Shown: piece by piece, positions 31,414 to 40,146 of the stretch
How the letters are laid out: every line of letters starts with the position of its first letter
Numbering within the stretch: position 1 is the first letter of the stretch
Source: Bdellovibrionales bacterium
Lineage (GTDB): Bacteria; Myxococcota; XYA12-FULL-58-9; SYDY01
Length of the DNA stretch: 43,548 bases
Direction of reading: 5' to 3'
Assembly: GCA_005801425.1 (NCBI GenBank)
Contig: SYDY01000080.1
Location: forward strand, 1-43,548
Notes under the pieces: generated by a model
The model's input: the letters and a program-made list of their open reading frames with translations, nothing else
Databases searched by the model: none
What the model was told of the DNA's origin: nothing
Translations under genes and position numbers: made by a program

Positions 31414-32802
31414 ATGAGTCATGTACGTTTTCCTGTTGCCTACGGCAACTATATCCTACTCGATCGCCTGAATTCCGGTGGCATGGCCGAGGTTTATTGT
31501 GCCAAACGTATCGGTGTCGAAGAGTTCCAAAAACTTTTCGCCATCAAGCAGATCCTGCCCGATCTTGCAGAAGATCAGCACTTTACGCGGATGTTCATCA
31601 ACGAAGCGAAACTGGCAGCGCAACTCTCCCACAGCAATATCGTCCAAATTTTTGAGCTCGGCCGCTTGCAGCAGCAGCTGTACATCGTCATGGAACTGAT
31701 CGTCGGGCACGATCTTCGCAACATTTTGCGCGTCGCCGCCAAAACCAAGCAGTCCATTCCCATGGCCTTCGCGTGCTATGTTATTGCACGTTCCGCAGAA
31801 GGCCTTGACTACGCCCATCGCAGAAAAGATCTCACAGGCCAAGCCATGGGACTTGTTCACCGAGATATCAATCCGCAAAATATTCTCGTCAGTTTCGAAG
31901 GTGAAGTCAAAGTCACCGATTTCGGAATTGCGAGGGCACAGAGCAACATCGTAGAAACCCACGCAGGCGTGCTCAAAGGCAAATTCAGCTACATGGCTCC
32001 CGAACAAGTTCGTGGAAAGCCCTTCGATCGCCGCGCCGATATTTTTGCCCTTGGCATCGTATTGTATGAGCTTCTCAGTGGACGCAAATTATTTTCCGGT
32101 TCAAGCGATTTGTCTATTATGGACCAAGTCAAAGAAGCCGCTGTACCGCCTATTCGGGAACATGCACCGCACGTGTCCAAAGAAATCGAAGACATCCTTA
32201 ATAAATGCCTAAGCAAAAACCCCGAAGATCGCTATCAGTGGGGCTCTGAATTGGCTGAAGCATTGCACACAGGCCTCATTCACGAACGTTCTATTTTTGG
32301 TGCCCAACAAGCACGCACTTTCATGCACACGCTATTTGAAAAAGAAATTGAAAATCTGAGCGCAAAACATCAGGCCTATGCCAAAGTAACCCTAGAGAAC
32401 TGCGTAGGGGACCCTGCCGCCTATCGCACTCCGATTGCACCGCCCCAAGCAGAAACATTGCGCACAGAAGACCTGGTTGCGAGCTCCGATTGGGCAGTAC
32501 CCACATCAAGGGTCAACGCCCATATGGTTGAATCCCTGGCATCAGCACCTGTAAAAGCACACACACCGCTGCCCTTGCCCATTGAATACACGGGTAGCGT
32601 AATAGGAACACCCGATCGCGATCTTTCCATTTCAGCAAGTACCTTGCGCAGCAAAGGCGTTTTTAAACACTTTACGACGGTTCAGCTTTTGGCCGCGTTG
32701 GTCACGGTGGCTTCACTTATTTTTGCAGGCGTTGTGGGGTATGTCTTGTACGGAAAACAAACGCCGCCCCATGCAGAGCAACCCTCAGAGATCCATCATT
32801 AA
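31414..32802 (+). CDS. Membrane-anchored Ser/Thr protein kinase
   Basis: 462 residues. N-terminal Hanks-type kinase (residues ~11-280): Gly loop LNSGGMAEVY, Lys 45 in FAIKQILPD, HRDINPQN (149-156), DFG (169-171) and APE (195-197). Asn stands where HRDLKxxN kinases have Lys, as is common in myxobacterial Pkn proteins (HRDVxPQN). A low-complexity linker (~290-420) is followed by one membrane helix (~425-450) and a short outward tail, so the kinase faces the cytoplasm with no sizeable sensor domain. The substrate is unknown. Its 3' end overlaps the convergent fni gene by 18 bp. Confidence 0.93.
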   Translation: MSHVRFPVAYGNYILLDRLNSGGMAEVYCAKRIGVEEFQKLFAIKQILPDLAEDQHFTRMFINEAKLAAQLSHSNIVQIFELGRLQQQLYIVMELIVGHDLRNILRVAAKTKQSIPMAFACYVIARSAEGLDYAHRRKDLTGQAMGLVHRDINPQNILVSFEGEVKVTDFGIARAQSNIVETHAGVLKGKFSYMAPEQVRGKPFDRRADIFALGIVLYELLSGRKLFSGSSDLSIMDQVKEAAVPPIREHAPHVSKEIEDILNKCLSKNPEDRYQWGSELAEALHTGLIHERSIFGAQQARTFMHTLFEKEIENLSAKHQAYAKVTLENCVGDPAAYRTPIAPPQAETLRTEDLVASSDWAVPTSRVNAHMVESLASAPVKAHTPLPLPIEYTGSVIGTPDRDLSISASTLRSKGVFKHFTTVQLLAALVTVASLIFAGVVGYVLYGKQTPPHAEQPSEIHH

Positions 32803-33816
32803 CCCACGCAAATCACGTACCGTTCGCGCACCCGCTGCAAACATGCAGACCTGAAGTTCACGTATCGTTCTGCGAATAAAATCGTCGACGCGATCTGCTT
32901 CGGCTGCAAGCAGCATCGCACGGGCCATCGCAGCCAGATCGGCACCAAGTGCCAACGCCTTCGCAACTTCAAGACCATCGGTGATACCGCCTGTGGCAAT
33001 CAGTGGCACGGTGCGTGAAGCCGTACGCACCTGATGGATCGCATCGGCCGTAGGAATACCCCATTCGCCCAATGTTGCTGCCACTTCACGCGTATGTGGA
33101 TCAAGTGAACACAGCGCTTCGACTTTAGCCCAAGATGTTCCACCTGCGCCCGCACAATCGAGTCCCGCCACACCGCATGCGATCAGTTCCTTGGCCGCAC
33201 GTACGCTTAAACCAAACCCTACTTCTCGAACCAAAACAGGAATACCTTCCCGTGAAAGATCCTCACACAAACGCGACAGGTTTGGGAGAAACATCGAAAA
33301 ATTAACATCGCCGCCCTGACACGCCTCTTGCAACGGATTGAGATGCACAAAAAGAGCCTGGGCCGACACCATTTCAATGGCACGCATGGCCTGATCGGCA
33401 CCCCATCCAAGGGCAACCTGCGCTGCGCCAAGATTTGAAAAAATAAATGTTGTGGGTGCTACGTCACGAATTGCGAACAATTTCGCACGATTGGGGTCTT
33501 CAAGCGCGATACGCTGACTGCCCACCCCCATAGGCAATCCCCATCGCTCGGCCGCCGCCGCAAGGCGCATGTTGAGCGTATGGCCCCGGCCTACGCCACC
33601 CGTCATAGGAGCAATCATCAAAGGTGTCTGTAACCTGCGTCCAAACCATTGCACCGACGTATCGATCTCCGCAAAATTAAGACCCGCAGTGGCCTCATTG
33701 GTAAACGCAAAACGCTCAAAACCCGTTGATTTTTGGTACAAGGCCTGGGTTCCCAGACAAACGTCCAAATGCTGGTTCTTCGCAGAAGGATCTCGAACAG
33801 CATGATTCTCTGGCAC
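32785..33816 (-). CDS. fni: Isopentenyl-diphosphate delta-isomerase, type 2
   Basis: FMN/NADPH-dependent interconversion of IPP and DMAPP. 343 residues. TIM-barrel blocks typical of type 2 enzymes: KNQHLDVCL near the start, RLQTPLMIAPMTGG, GVGSQRIALEDP, FIFSNLGAAQ, HLNPLQEACQGGD, LVREVGFGLS, GLDCAGAGGTSWAKVE and IATGGITDGLEVAKALALGAD. Unrelated to the type 1 Nudix enzyme; common in Myxococcota. No other isoprenoid gene is nearby. It is divergent from coaBC with ~74 bp between starts, and its stop lies inside the kinase gene's 3' end. Confidence 0.94.
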   Translation of the reverse strand: MPENHAVRDPSAKNQHLDVCLGTQALYQKSTGFERFAFTNEATAGLNFAEIDTSVQWFGRRLQTPLMIAPMTGGVGRGHTLNMRLAAAAERWGLPMGVGSQRIALEDPNRAKLFAIRDVAPTTFIFSNLGAAQVALGWGADQAMRAIEMVSAQALFVHLNPLQEACQGGDVNFSMFLPNLSRLCEDLSREGIPVLVREVGFGLSVRAAKELIACGVAGLDCAGAGGTSWAKVEALCSLDPHTREVAATLGEWGIPTADAIHQVRTASRTVPLIATGGITDGLEVAKALALGADLAAMARAMLLAAEADRVDDFIRRTIRELQVCMFAAGARTVRDLRGLMMDL

Positions 33817-33890
33817 GGGCTACCTCTTGCCTATCTTTCAGCACACGTAGGACCTATCAATCCACCATCAAAACACGATAAAAACACACC

Positions 33891-35090
33891 ATGCAAGGCA
33901 AACGCGTTGTTCTGGCTGTTTCGGGAAGCATCGCCGCATACAAAGCGCTGATCCTTCTTCGCTTATTGCGCGAGCGGGGAGCCCATGTGATCCCCATGCT
34001 CACGCAAAGCGCACAGCAATTCGTCACACCTTTGTCGTTTTCAGCCCTCGCCGGTGTGCCCACCATCACATCGCTTTGGCAAGAAGGTGAACGCGGCAGT
34101 ATTAAGCACATCGAAGCCGCACATGACGCAGATCTCATTCTCATTGCGCCCGCCACTGCCGATCTCATCGCGCGTTTAAGCCAAGGCCGTGCCGACGATG
34201 TGGTAACAAGCACCGTCCTCTCTAGTGCTGCGCCCAAATTCATCGCACCGGCCATGGAAACTGGCATGTGGCAAAATCCAGCCACACAACACAATATCGC
34301 AATCCTAAAATCACGCGGATTTGTCGTGATAGGCCCTGAAGAAGGTGCGCTAGCATCGGGACATGCTGGCATCGGACGCATGGCAGAACCCAACACAATC
34401 CTCCGTGCAGTCATCGGCACCCAGGATTTAGTACAAGAAAATATTTTGATCACCGCAGGCCCAACCCGCGAAGCGTTAGATCCCGCACGCTTTCTATCCA
34501 ATGCATCGACAGGCCGCATGGGCATCGCCCTCGCAACCGCAGCGCAAAGCCGAGGCGCCCAAGTGACACTTGTTCTCGGCCCCACAGAACTTCAAGCCCC
34601 AGCGGGGATCCTTGTGCTTCATGTGAGCTCAACCCGCGACATGTTGGCCGCATGTGAAGCCAACATTGGCAGCGCAAGCATGTTGATCATGGCCGCAGCA
34701 CCTGCTGATTATCGGCCACAACACCCCGAACCCCGTAAAATGAAAAAAACAGAACACACAGCCACATCACTAGCCCTCGAACCCAATCCAGATATTCTGC
34801 AAGCACTCAACGCAAGAACAAGCGACCGTATCGTCGTAGGCTTTGCGGCAGAAACCCACGATATTGAACATTACGCACGCACCAAACTACAAACCAAAGA
34901 TCTTGATCTCATTGTGGCCAATCCCATCGGATGCACCGACGCTGGTTTCGGGAGCAACACAAATCGTGTTATTCTGATCTCCCGTGATGGTCATGTGTCG
35001 GCCCTGCCTTGCATGCGCAAAGAAGACGTTGCACATGCCATCTTGGATTCTACACTCTCCATACGGAAGGCCCGTCACTTAGTCCCTTAA
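33891..35090 (+). CDS. coaBC: Bifunctional phosphopantothenoylcysteine decarboxylase / phosphopantothenate-cysteine ligase
   Basis: Two consecutive steps of coenzyme A synthesis. 399 residues, normal length. N-terminal CoaC flavoprotein domain (1-~180): VSGSIAAYKA, a His in IKHIEAAHDADL (active-site His region), IAPATADLIARLSQGRADD, and PAMETGMWQNPAT, where the usual PAMN motif has Glu instead of Asn. C-terminal CoaB domain (~185-399): ITAGPTREALDPARFLSNAS then TGRMG, MAAAPADYRP, the KMKK segment and IVVGFAAET. Heads a compact plus-strand run; tamB begins 7 bp after its stop. Confidence 0.95.
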   Translation: MQGKRVVLAVSGSIAAYKALILLRLLRERGAHVIPMLTQSAQQFVTPLSFSALAGVPTITSLWQEGERGSIKHIEAAHDADLILIAPATADLIARLSQGRADDVVTSTVLSSAAPKFIAPAMETGMWQNPATQHNIAILKSRGFVVIGPEEGALASGHAGIGRMAEPNTILRAVIGTQDLVQENILITAGPTREALDPARFLSNASTGRMGIALATAAQSRGAQVTLVLGPTELQAPAGILVLHVSSTRDMLAACEANIGSASMLIMAAAPADYRPQHPEPRKMKKTEHTATSLALEPNPDILQALNARTSDRIVVGFAAETHDIEHYARTKLQTKDLDLIVANPIGCTDAGFGSNTNRVILISRDGHVSALPCMRKEDVAHAILDSTLSIRKARHLVP

Positions 35091-35097
35091 ACACACC

Positions 35098-38000
35098 ATG
35101 AACACGCCATCGAACAACGAACACACTAGAATCCCTCGATGGCGGCGCAATATTCTCATAGGATTTGCATCACTTGTTTCAATTTTTTTTCTATGCGCCT
35201 TGACTGTCCATCTATGGATTGCGCCCGCACTGCTCTCCGATGCACGACCTAAGCTTGAAAAAATAATTGAAGAACAATGCCAATGCACAGCAAGCATCCA
35301 AAAATTTTCTTTGCATTGGTTTCCGCTTGGCGTCGTTGTTCACGGATTAAGCGCGCGCATCGACGCGCATTCTACTATTGAAGCAACAAAGATAGGTGTA
35401 TACCCTCAACTCTTTTCACTTCTTGGTGATGCGCCTGAAATTCACGCCATTGATCTGTCTGGCCTTCGATTTTCCCTTGATTTTAATCAGTGGCATCCGT
35501 GGGAAACTGCGTCTGGCGAAACATCCAATCCCTTTGAGATGATCCGAAAGATCAACCTCCACGATATTCACGGCTCCATCACATATGACCAATGGCATGC
35601 GACATTGCACGATCTCACCGTGACGTTAAAACCCAGAAGTCAAAGTACACATATCGATCTCAAAAGTCTTCAATTTGATTGGGTGTACAAAGATCACAAT
35701 GCATCGTTCAGCGTATCAACCCAAGCAACCCTTCATGGCGAATTAACAGCCCTAGAGGCGATTGCCATCGAACGAGGCACAGTACGCATTGATGACGCCC
35801 ATACTCTCAGCCTGCAAGGTCATATTCCTTTAAATAACAAGACAGACATTAACGCCCAAGCAACGCTTCAAGCCGATCTCAATGCACTCTCCCATACGTT
35901 TCTCAAAGCCCCGTTGCTCATGGGCAAAGCACATTTTGATTTGCGCGCATCGGGCAATTTGGCCCATCCTAAAGCCCTTTTAAATGCCCATCTCACAGAT
36001 ATTGCGTTAAACAAGCGTCCTATTGGTGTTTTAGATGCCCAAGCCATCATCGACGAAAAGCAGGTGGATCTCACAAAATTAACAATCAACACACGCGATA
36101 TGGGACAAGCCTCAGCCTCGGCGATCGTTGCATTGGGCGCACATTATCCAACCCACGTCGAACTTAAACTCGACAATCTATCCCTTGAACACCTCCTAGA
36201 TCTCTGCGACGTCGACAATTCGTGGGTACGCATGCGCATTCACGCTTTCTATGTGGCCGATGGCACATTGTGGCCATTTCAATTTCGCGGCCCATTCAAT
36301 GCCCATGTTCCGCGCTTCGATAGTATCGATCGCGGGTATCGCGACCCCAAGGCTGAAGTGATGCTTCGATTGGAACAGGCAAACATCGAAACAGATCTCA
36401 CCGTTACGCCTAGCGCTGCCACATTGGACAACGGAGTCATTCATATTGGAAAAACAAACGTGCACGTCGAAGGAAGTATGCACTACAGTGCCAAGCGACA
36501 AGGTTATGATCTTCAAATTTCAGATCACGATTTTCGTCTGAGCGACTTAGGCCCCATTGCCCGTATACCTTTCGGAGGCAAGGGATCCGTTAATGCAACC
36601 ATCACAGGTCCCATCGACGATCCCGATATCATCGGCCGTGTTCAATTGACAGAACTCGCCATTGCAGATCTTACCCTGGGCGATACTCAGGCCCAATTGC
36701 GCTACAATCATCAGATCCTGCACATTGAACAAGCCACGACGCAACATGGCGTTCAATTGCAGGGGAGTTTGGATTTCAACCCCACACCCATTATTTTCGA
36801 TGCACAAGCCTCTCTGCACGACACTGATTTTCGTGGCTTGCTTTTAAATCTCAATTTAGTGGATGCAATGCCGACCGATATAAAAATTCCTCTTTCCGGA
36901 AATGTCCATCTTCATGGCCCATTCATGGCATTGATCGGCGATTTTGAGGCGACCATTCAAAGTGGAAACATCGCGTCCATTCCCATCACACGTACCCATG
37001 CAACCGGAAATTTCGGTCCAGGCGGAAGTGCATGGAGTGCCCACATAAACAGCCACATGGGCGAAGGAAAACTTGCAGGAACTGTCACGTATGCATCGCC
37101 CAACCTTCTTAGCCTAGAAATAGGTGCTGACAGGCTCCCCATAGGGATCCTCACACACGGAGCAGCCATAGGAAAAATGTCAGGACAAGTGCTCATCCAC
37201 GGCCCCATCGACAAACCAACCGGTGGCATTGAACTTGAACTTCATCAATTGGGAACCTATGCAGGAATATGGGGCGACGCCCGCATTGAAGCCACGATCG
37301 ATCGAGGAACAGCCACATGGAAAGCCCACACGCACCGACAAAAAGTTAAAGGCGAAGGAATGATTCGTCTTGGGACTGCGGGTGGAGAACAAAAAAGCAC
37401 ATGGCATTTAAAAGATATCAGTTTGCATGATTTTGGGGCCCCATTGCCTTCCGCAAGCGATATTCGCTTATCGGGTATCGTAAACACATCAGGACCCGCA
37501 TGGCCTCTTTCCGCATGGACCATTCAAAGCCAATGGCAGGATGGAACCGTACGTTGGCACGCAACGACATTAAAACAACGCGATTCGTTTCATATCAATA
37601 GGCAAAATAATCGCATTGAAATCAGCGATGTACTGTTCCACAACGATGCGCTCACACTCGCATTTCATGGCAATCAAAGTGCCGACCACCAAATTACAGC
37701 AACACTCAATCTGCAAGGTCCATTTCAAACAAATGAAAAACTTATTCCAGGCATTGAAAGCCTGCGCGGAACGATCGATACACGGATTCAAGCAAGTGGG
37801 ACCCTGGAGAAACCGTTATTCAACGGCAATCTTACGTTTCAAAATGGTGTCGTAGGATTACAGTCCATAGGCCACCTCGACGATGTAAATATGCGCATTG
37901 CACTTCAGGGCAAACGTATCGATGTCCAAGCATTCACAGCAACGTTGGGAAAAGGCCATGTCAATATTCACGGCAATCTCGATTTTTTTAGGGACACGCA

Positions 38001-38985
38001 GCCATCTCTCAATCTGCAAGCGGAGATCGATCAAATAACACTGCAACCATTCAAGGATCTCGACAGCATTCTCAGTGGAAAACTTAATCTCACAGGTCCT
38101 TGGAAACACGCAAAACTTGACGGCAATGTAACCATCAATGCGTTACGATTCACACGTGCCATCGATATAAAATCACTGATCCCCAATCGTCGTACGTATG
38201 TCCGCCCAGAAACTGGGGTTGACCATCTTGCCTTGGGTATAAGGTTTCATGCACCAGGCAATATACTATTAAACAACAACTTGATTGAAACCGAATTGCG
38301 TATCGATACAACACTCACTGGAACCGTCGGAAAACCCGGACTTATAGGTTCAATCACGCCTCTTTGGGGGCGTGTCAAATACCGCAACAATACATTCAAT
38401 ATTGATCGCGCCATGCTCGATTTCATCGATGAAAACAGTATAAAGACTTTTTTTGACATCGAAGCATCGACCAATGCGTGCGGTATTGCAGCACGCATCA
38501 CCATTCAGGGATCCGACAACAAATATACCTTCATCGCTTCTGGGCAGGATCCCCAAGGCACCGTGAGCCCTTCTGATGTGATCTCATGTTTGCAATTTGG
38601 CATTCGCCTTCGAGAATTCGCGGGACCTAATACTAAAGGTGTTGGGCTCGCAGTCCCTGGCGGCCTTGATGCGCTTTGGACCGTCACGGGACTCGATAGC
38701 GAAGTCAAAAAACGCTTGCCTATCGCTATCGATCAATTCAGACTCACAAGTCGCTGGTCATCCATAAGTAGAACAACAACATCTTGGGTACTTGTAGGCA
38801 AAAATCTCAGCAAAAATTTTGAACTCCAATATGCACGTTCACTGCAAAACGTCGACGAACAGGAGCTCAATCTGCGCTACAACCTTTCAAGTGTATCTAC
38901 GATCGCGAGCTCTTGGACCATCAACAATCTCACCACTTATGGCGATTTGGGCCTCGATCTGAATCTCTCTTGGATGTTTGATTGA
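35098..38985 (+). CDS. tamB: TamB-like translocation and assembly module / AsmA-type bridge protein
   Basis: 1295 residues (E. coli TamB 1259). An N-terminal signal-anchor helix (residues ~17-42, LIGFASLVSIFFLCALTVHLW) is followed by a very long stretch of repeating beta-strand segments, with alternating polar/hydrophobic strands and recurrent G-x-L/I-x-G patterns, and a C-terminal DUF490/TamB domain (~1000-1295) in which NNNLIETELRIDTTLTGTVG, GSITPLWGRVKYRNNTFNID and the final LSLRYNLSS-like beta-signature are family features. Such proteins span the periplasm as grooved bridges, assisting TamA in outer membrane protein assembly and carrying phospholipids. An Omp85 gene lies two genes downstream, supporting a TamA/TamB-type pair. 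Confidence 0.92.
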   Translation: MNTPSNNEHTRIPRWRRNILIGFASLVSIFFLCALTVHLWIAPALLSDARPKLEKIIEEQCQCTASIQKFSLHWFPLGVVVHGLSARIDAHSTIEATKIGVYPQLFSLLGDAPEIHAIDLSGLRFSLDFNQWHPWETASGETSNPFEMIRKINLHDIHGSITYDQWHATLHDLTVTLKPRSQSTHIDLKSLQFDWVYKDHNASFSVSTQATLHGELTALEAIAIERGTVRIDDAHTLSLQGHIPLNNKTDINAQATLQADLNALSHTFLKAPLLMGKAHFDLRASGNLAHPKALLNAHLTDIALNKRPIGVLDAQAIIDEKQVDLTKLTINTRDMGQASASAIVALGAHYPTHVELKLDNLSLEHLLDLCDVDNSWVRMRIHAFYVADGTLWPFQFRGPFNAHVPRFDSIDRGYRDPKAEVMLRLEQANIETDLTVTPSAATLDNGVIHIGKTNVHVEGSMHYSAKRQGYDLQISDHDFRLSDLGPIARIPFGGKGSVNATITGPIDDPDIIGRVQLTELAIADLTLGDTQAQLRYNHQILHIEQATTQHGVQLQGSLDFNPTPIIFDAQASLHDTDFRGLLLNLNLVDAMPTDIKIPLSGNVHLHGPFMALIGDFEATIQSGNIASIPITRTHATGNFGPGGSAWSAHINSHMGEGKLAGTVTYASPNLLSLEIGADRLPIGILTHGAAIGKMSGQVLIHGPIDKPTGGIELELHQLGTYAGIWGDARIEATIDRGTATWKAHTHRQKVKGEGMIRLGTAGGEQKSTWHLKDISLHDFGAPLPSASDIRLSGIVNTSGPAWPLSAWTIQSQWQDGTVRWHATTLKQRDSFHINRQNNRIEISDVLFHNDALTLAFHGNQSADHQITATLNLQGPFQTNEKLIPGIESLRGTIDTRIQASGTLEKPLFNGNLTFQNGVVGLQSIGHLDDVNMRIALQGKRIDVQAFTATLGKGHVNIHGNLDFFRDTQPSLNLQAEIDQITLQPFKDLDSILSGKLNLTGPWKHAKLDGNVTINALRFTRAIDIKSLIPNRRTYVRPETGVDHLALGIRFHAPGNILLNNNLIETELRIDTTLTGTVGKPGLIGSITPLWGRVKYRNNTFNIDRAMLDFIDENSIKTFFDIEASTNACGIAARITIQGSDNKYTFIASGQDPQGTVSPSDVISCLQFGIRLREFAGPNTKGVGLAVPGGLDALWTVTGLDSEVKKRLPIAIDQFRLTSRWSSISRTTTSWVLVGKNLSKNFELQYARSLQNVDEQELNLRYNLSSVSTIASSWTINNLTTYGDLGLDLNLSWMFD

Positions 38986-39048
38986 TAAACATGCGGCTCC
39001 TTTCACCATGACTTTGCGACTACCTCTCCCCATGCTATGGTCTCCGTG

Positions 39049-40134
39049 ATGGGAAGCACCCTCGGAACTCTCTTTAGAATTACCACATGGGGCGAATCGC
39101 ACGGCCGCGGTATTGGCGTCGTTGTGGATGGCTGCCCCTCGCAAATTCAGTTGGATATCAACGCCATCCAAAATGAACTCGATCGCAGGCGGCCAGGGCA
39201 AAATCGCCTTACCACACCACGCGATGAAGCCGATCGTGTAGAGATCTTGTCGGGGGTCGAGGCTGACATCACCACAGGCACCCCCATCAGCATGGTCGTA
39301 TGGAACGAAGACGCACGATCAAAGTCCTATGAAAACATGCGCGATGTTTATAGACCGTCCCATGCAGATTACACCTATGATGCGAAATACGGCATTCGCT
39401 CATGGCAAGGTGGGGGCCGATCAAGCGCACGGGAAACGGTTGCACGTGTCGCTGCTGGCGCCATTGCCAAACAAATTTTGCACACGTGCTGTAACGTAGA
39501 ATGCGTTGCTTATGTAAGCCAGGTTCACAACATCATCGCCAACATCGATCCCAGCACCGTAACGACAGAAACCGTTGACGCAAGCATGGTTCGTTGTCCC
39601 GATCCCAGCACAAGCGATGCAATGATTGCACGCATCGACGCAGCACGCACCGACGGTGATTCGGTGGGCGGTGTTATAAACCTTGTGGTGCGCAATGTTC
39701 CAGCTGGATGGGGTGAGCCGGTTTTCGACAAACTCAAAGCAGATCTCGCAAAAGCGATGATGTCGTTGCCAGCAACCATGGGCGTCCAATTTGGTTCTGG
39801 TTTTGATGGGATCCTCATGACCGGATCTGAACACAACGATTCGTTCTACCACGACGGGCAGCGCATTCGTACGCACACAAATAACTCAGGAGGCATGCAA
39901 GGTGGCATTTCTAACGGTGAAGATATTTTAGTGCGTGTGGCATTTAAACCAACAGCCACCGTGCGCAAAGAGCAGCAAACCGTTGATAAGCATGGCAACC
40001 AAACCACATTGGCCGCACGAGGCCGTCATGATCCCTGTGTTCTTCCCCGCGCTGTCCCCATTGTTGAAGCCATGGCCGCTCTGGTCTTGGTCGATCATTG
40101 GCTCAGACATCGAGCGAGAAGCATCAGCTCATAA
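39049..40134 (+). CDS. aroC: Chorismate synthase
   Basis: Last step of the shikimate pathway: 5-enolpyruvylshikimate 3-phosphate to chorismate, needing reduced FMN. 361 residues. Signature blocks: [20 protein letters not shown] (FMN/EPSP site), [40 protein letters not shown] and [20 protein letters not shown]. The ATG at 39049 gives the typical MGxTxGxLFR beginning; an ATG at 39037 and a GTG at 39046 are also in frame. Inserted between tamB and the Omp85 gene with 63 and 12 bp gaps, though unrelated to envelope assembly. Confidence 0.96.
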   Translation: MGSTLGTLFRITTWGESHGRGIGVVVDGCPSQIQLDINAIQNELDRRRPGQNRLTTPRDEADRVEILSGVEADITTGTPISMVVWNEDARSKSYENMRDVYRPSHADYTYDAKYGIRSWQGGGRSSARETVARVAAGAIAKQILHTCCNVECVAYVSQVHNIIANIDPSTVTTETVDASMVRCPDPSTSDAMIARIDAARTDGDSVGGVINLVVRNVPAGWGEPVFDKLKADLAKAMMSLPATMGVQFGSGFDGILMTGSEHNDSFYHDGQRIRTHTNNSGGMQGGISNGEDILVRVAFKPTATVRKEQQTVDKHGNQTTLAARGRHDPCVLPRAVPIVEAMAALVLVDHWLRHRARSISS

Positions 40135-40146
40135 ATACGCACCAAC

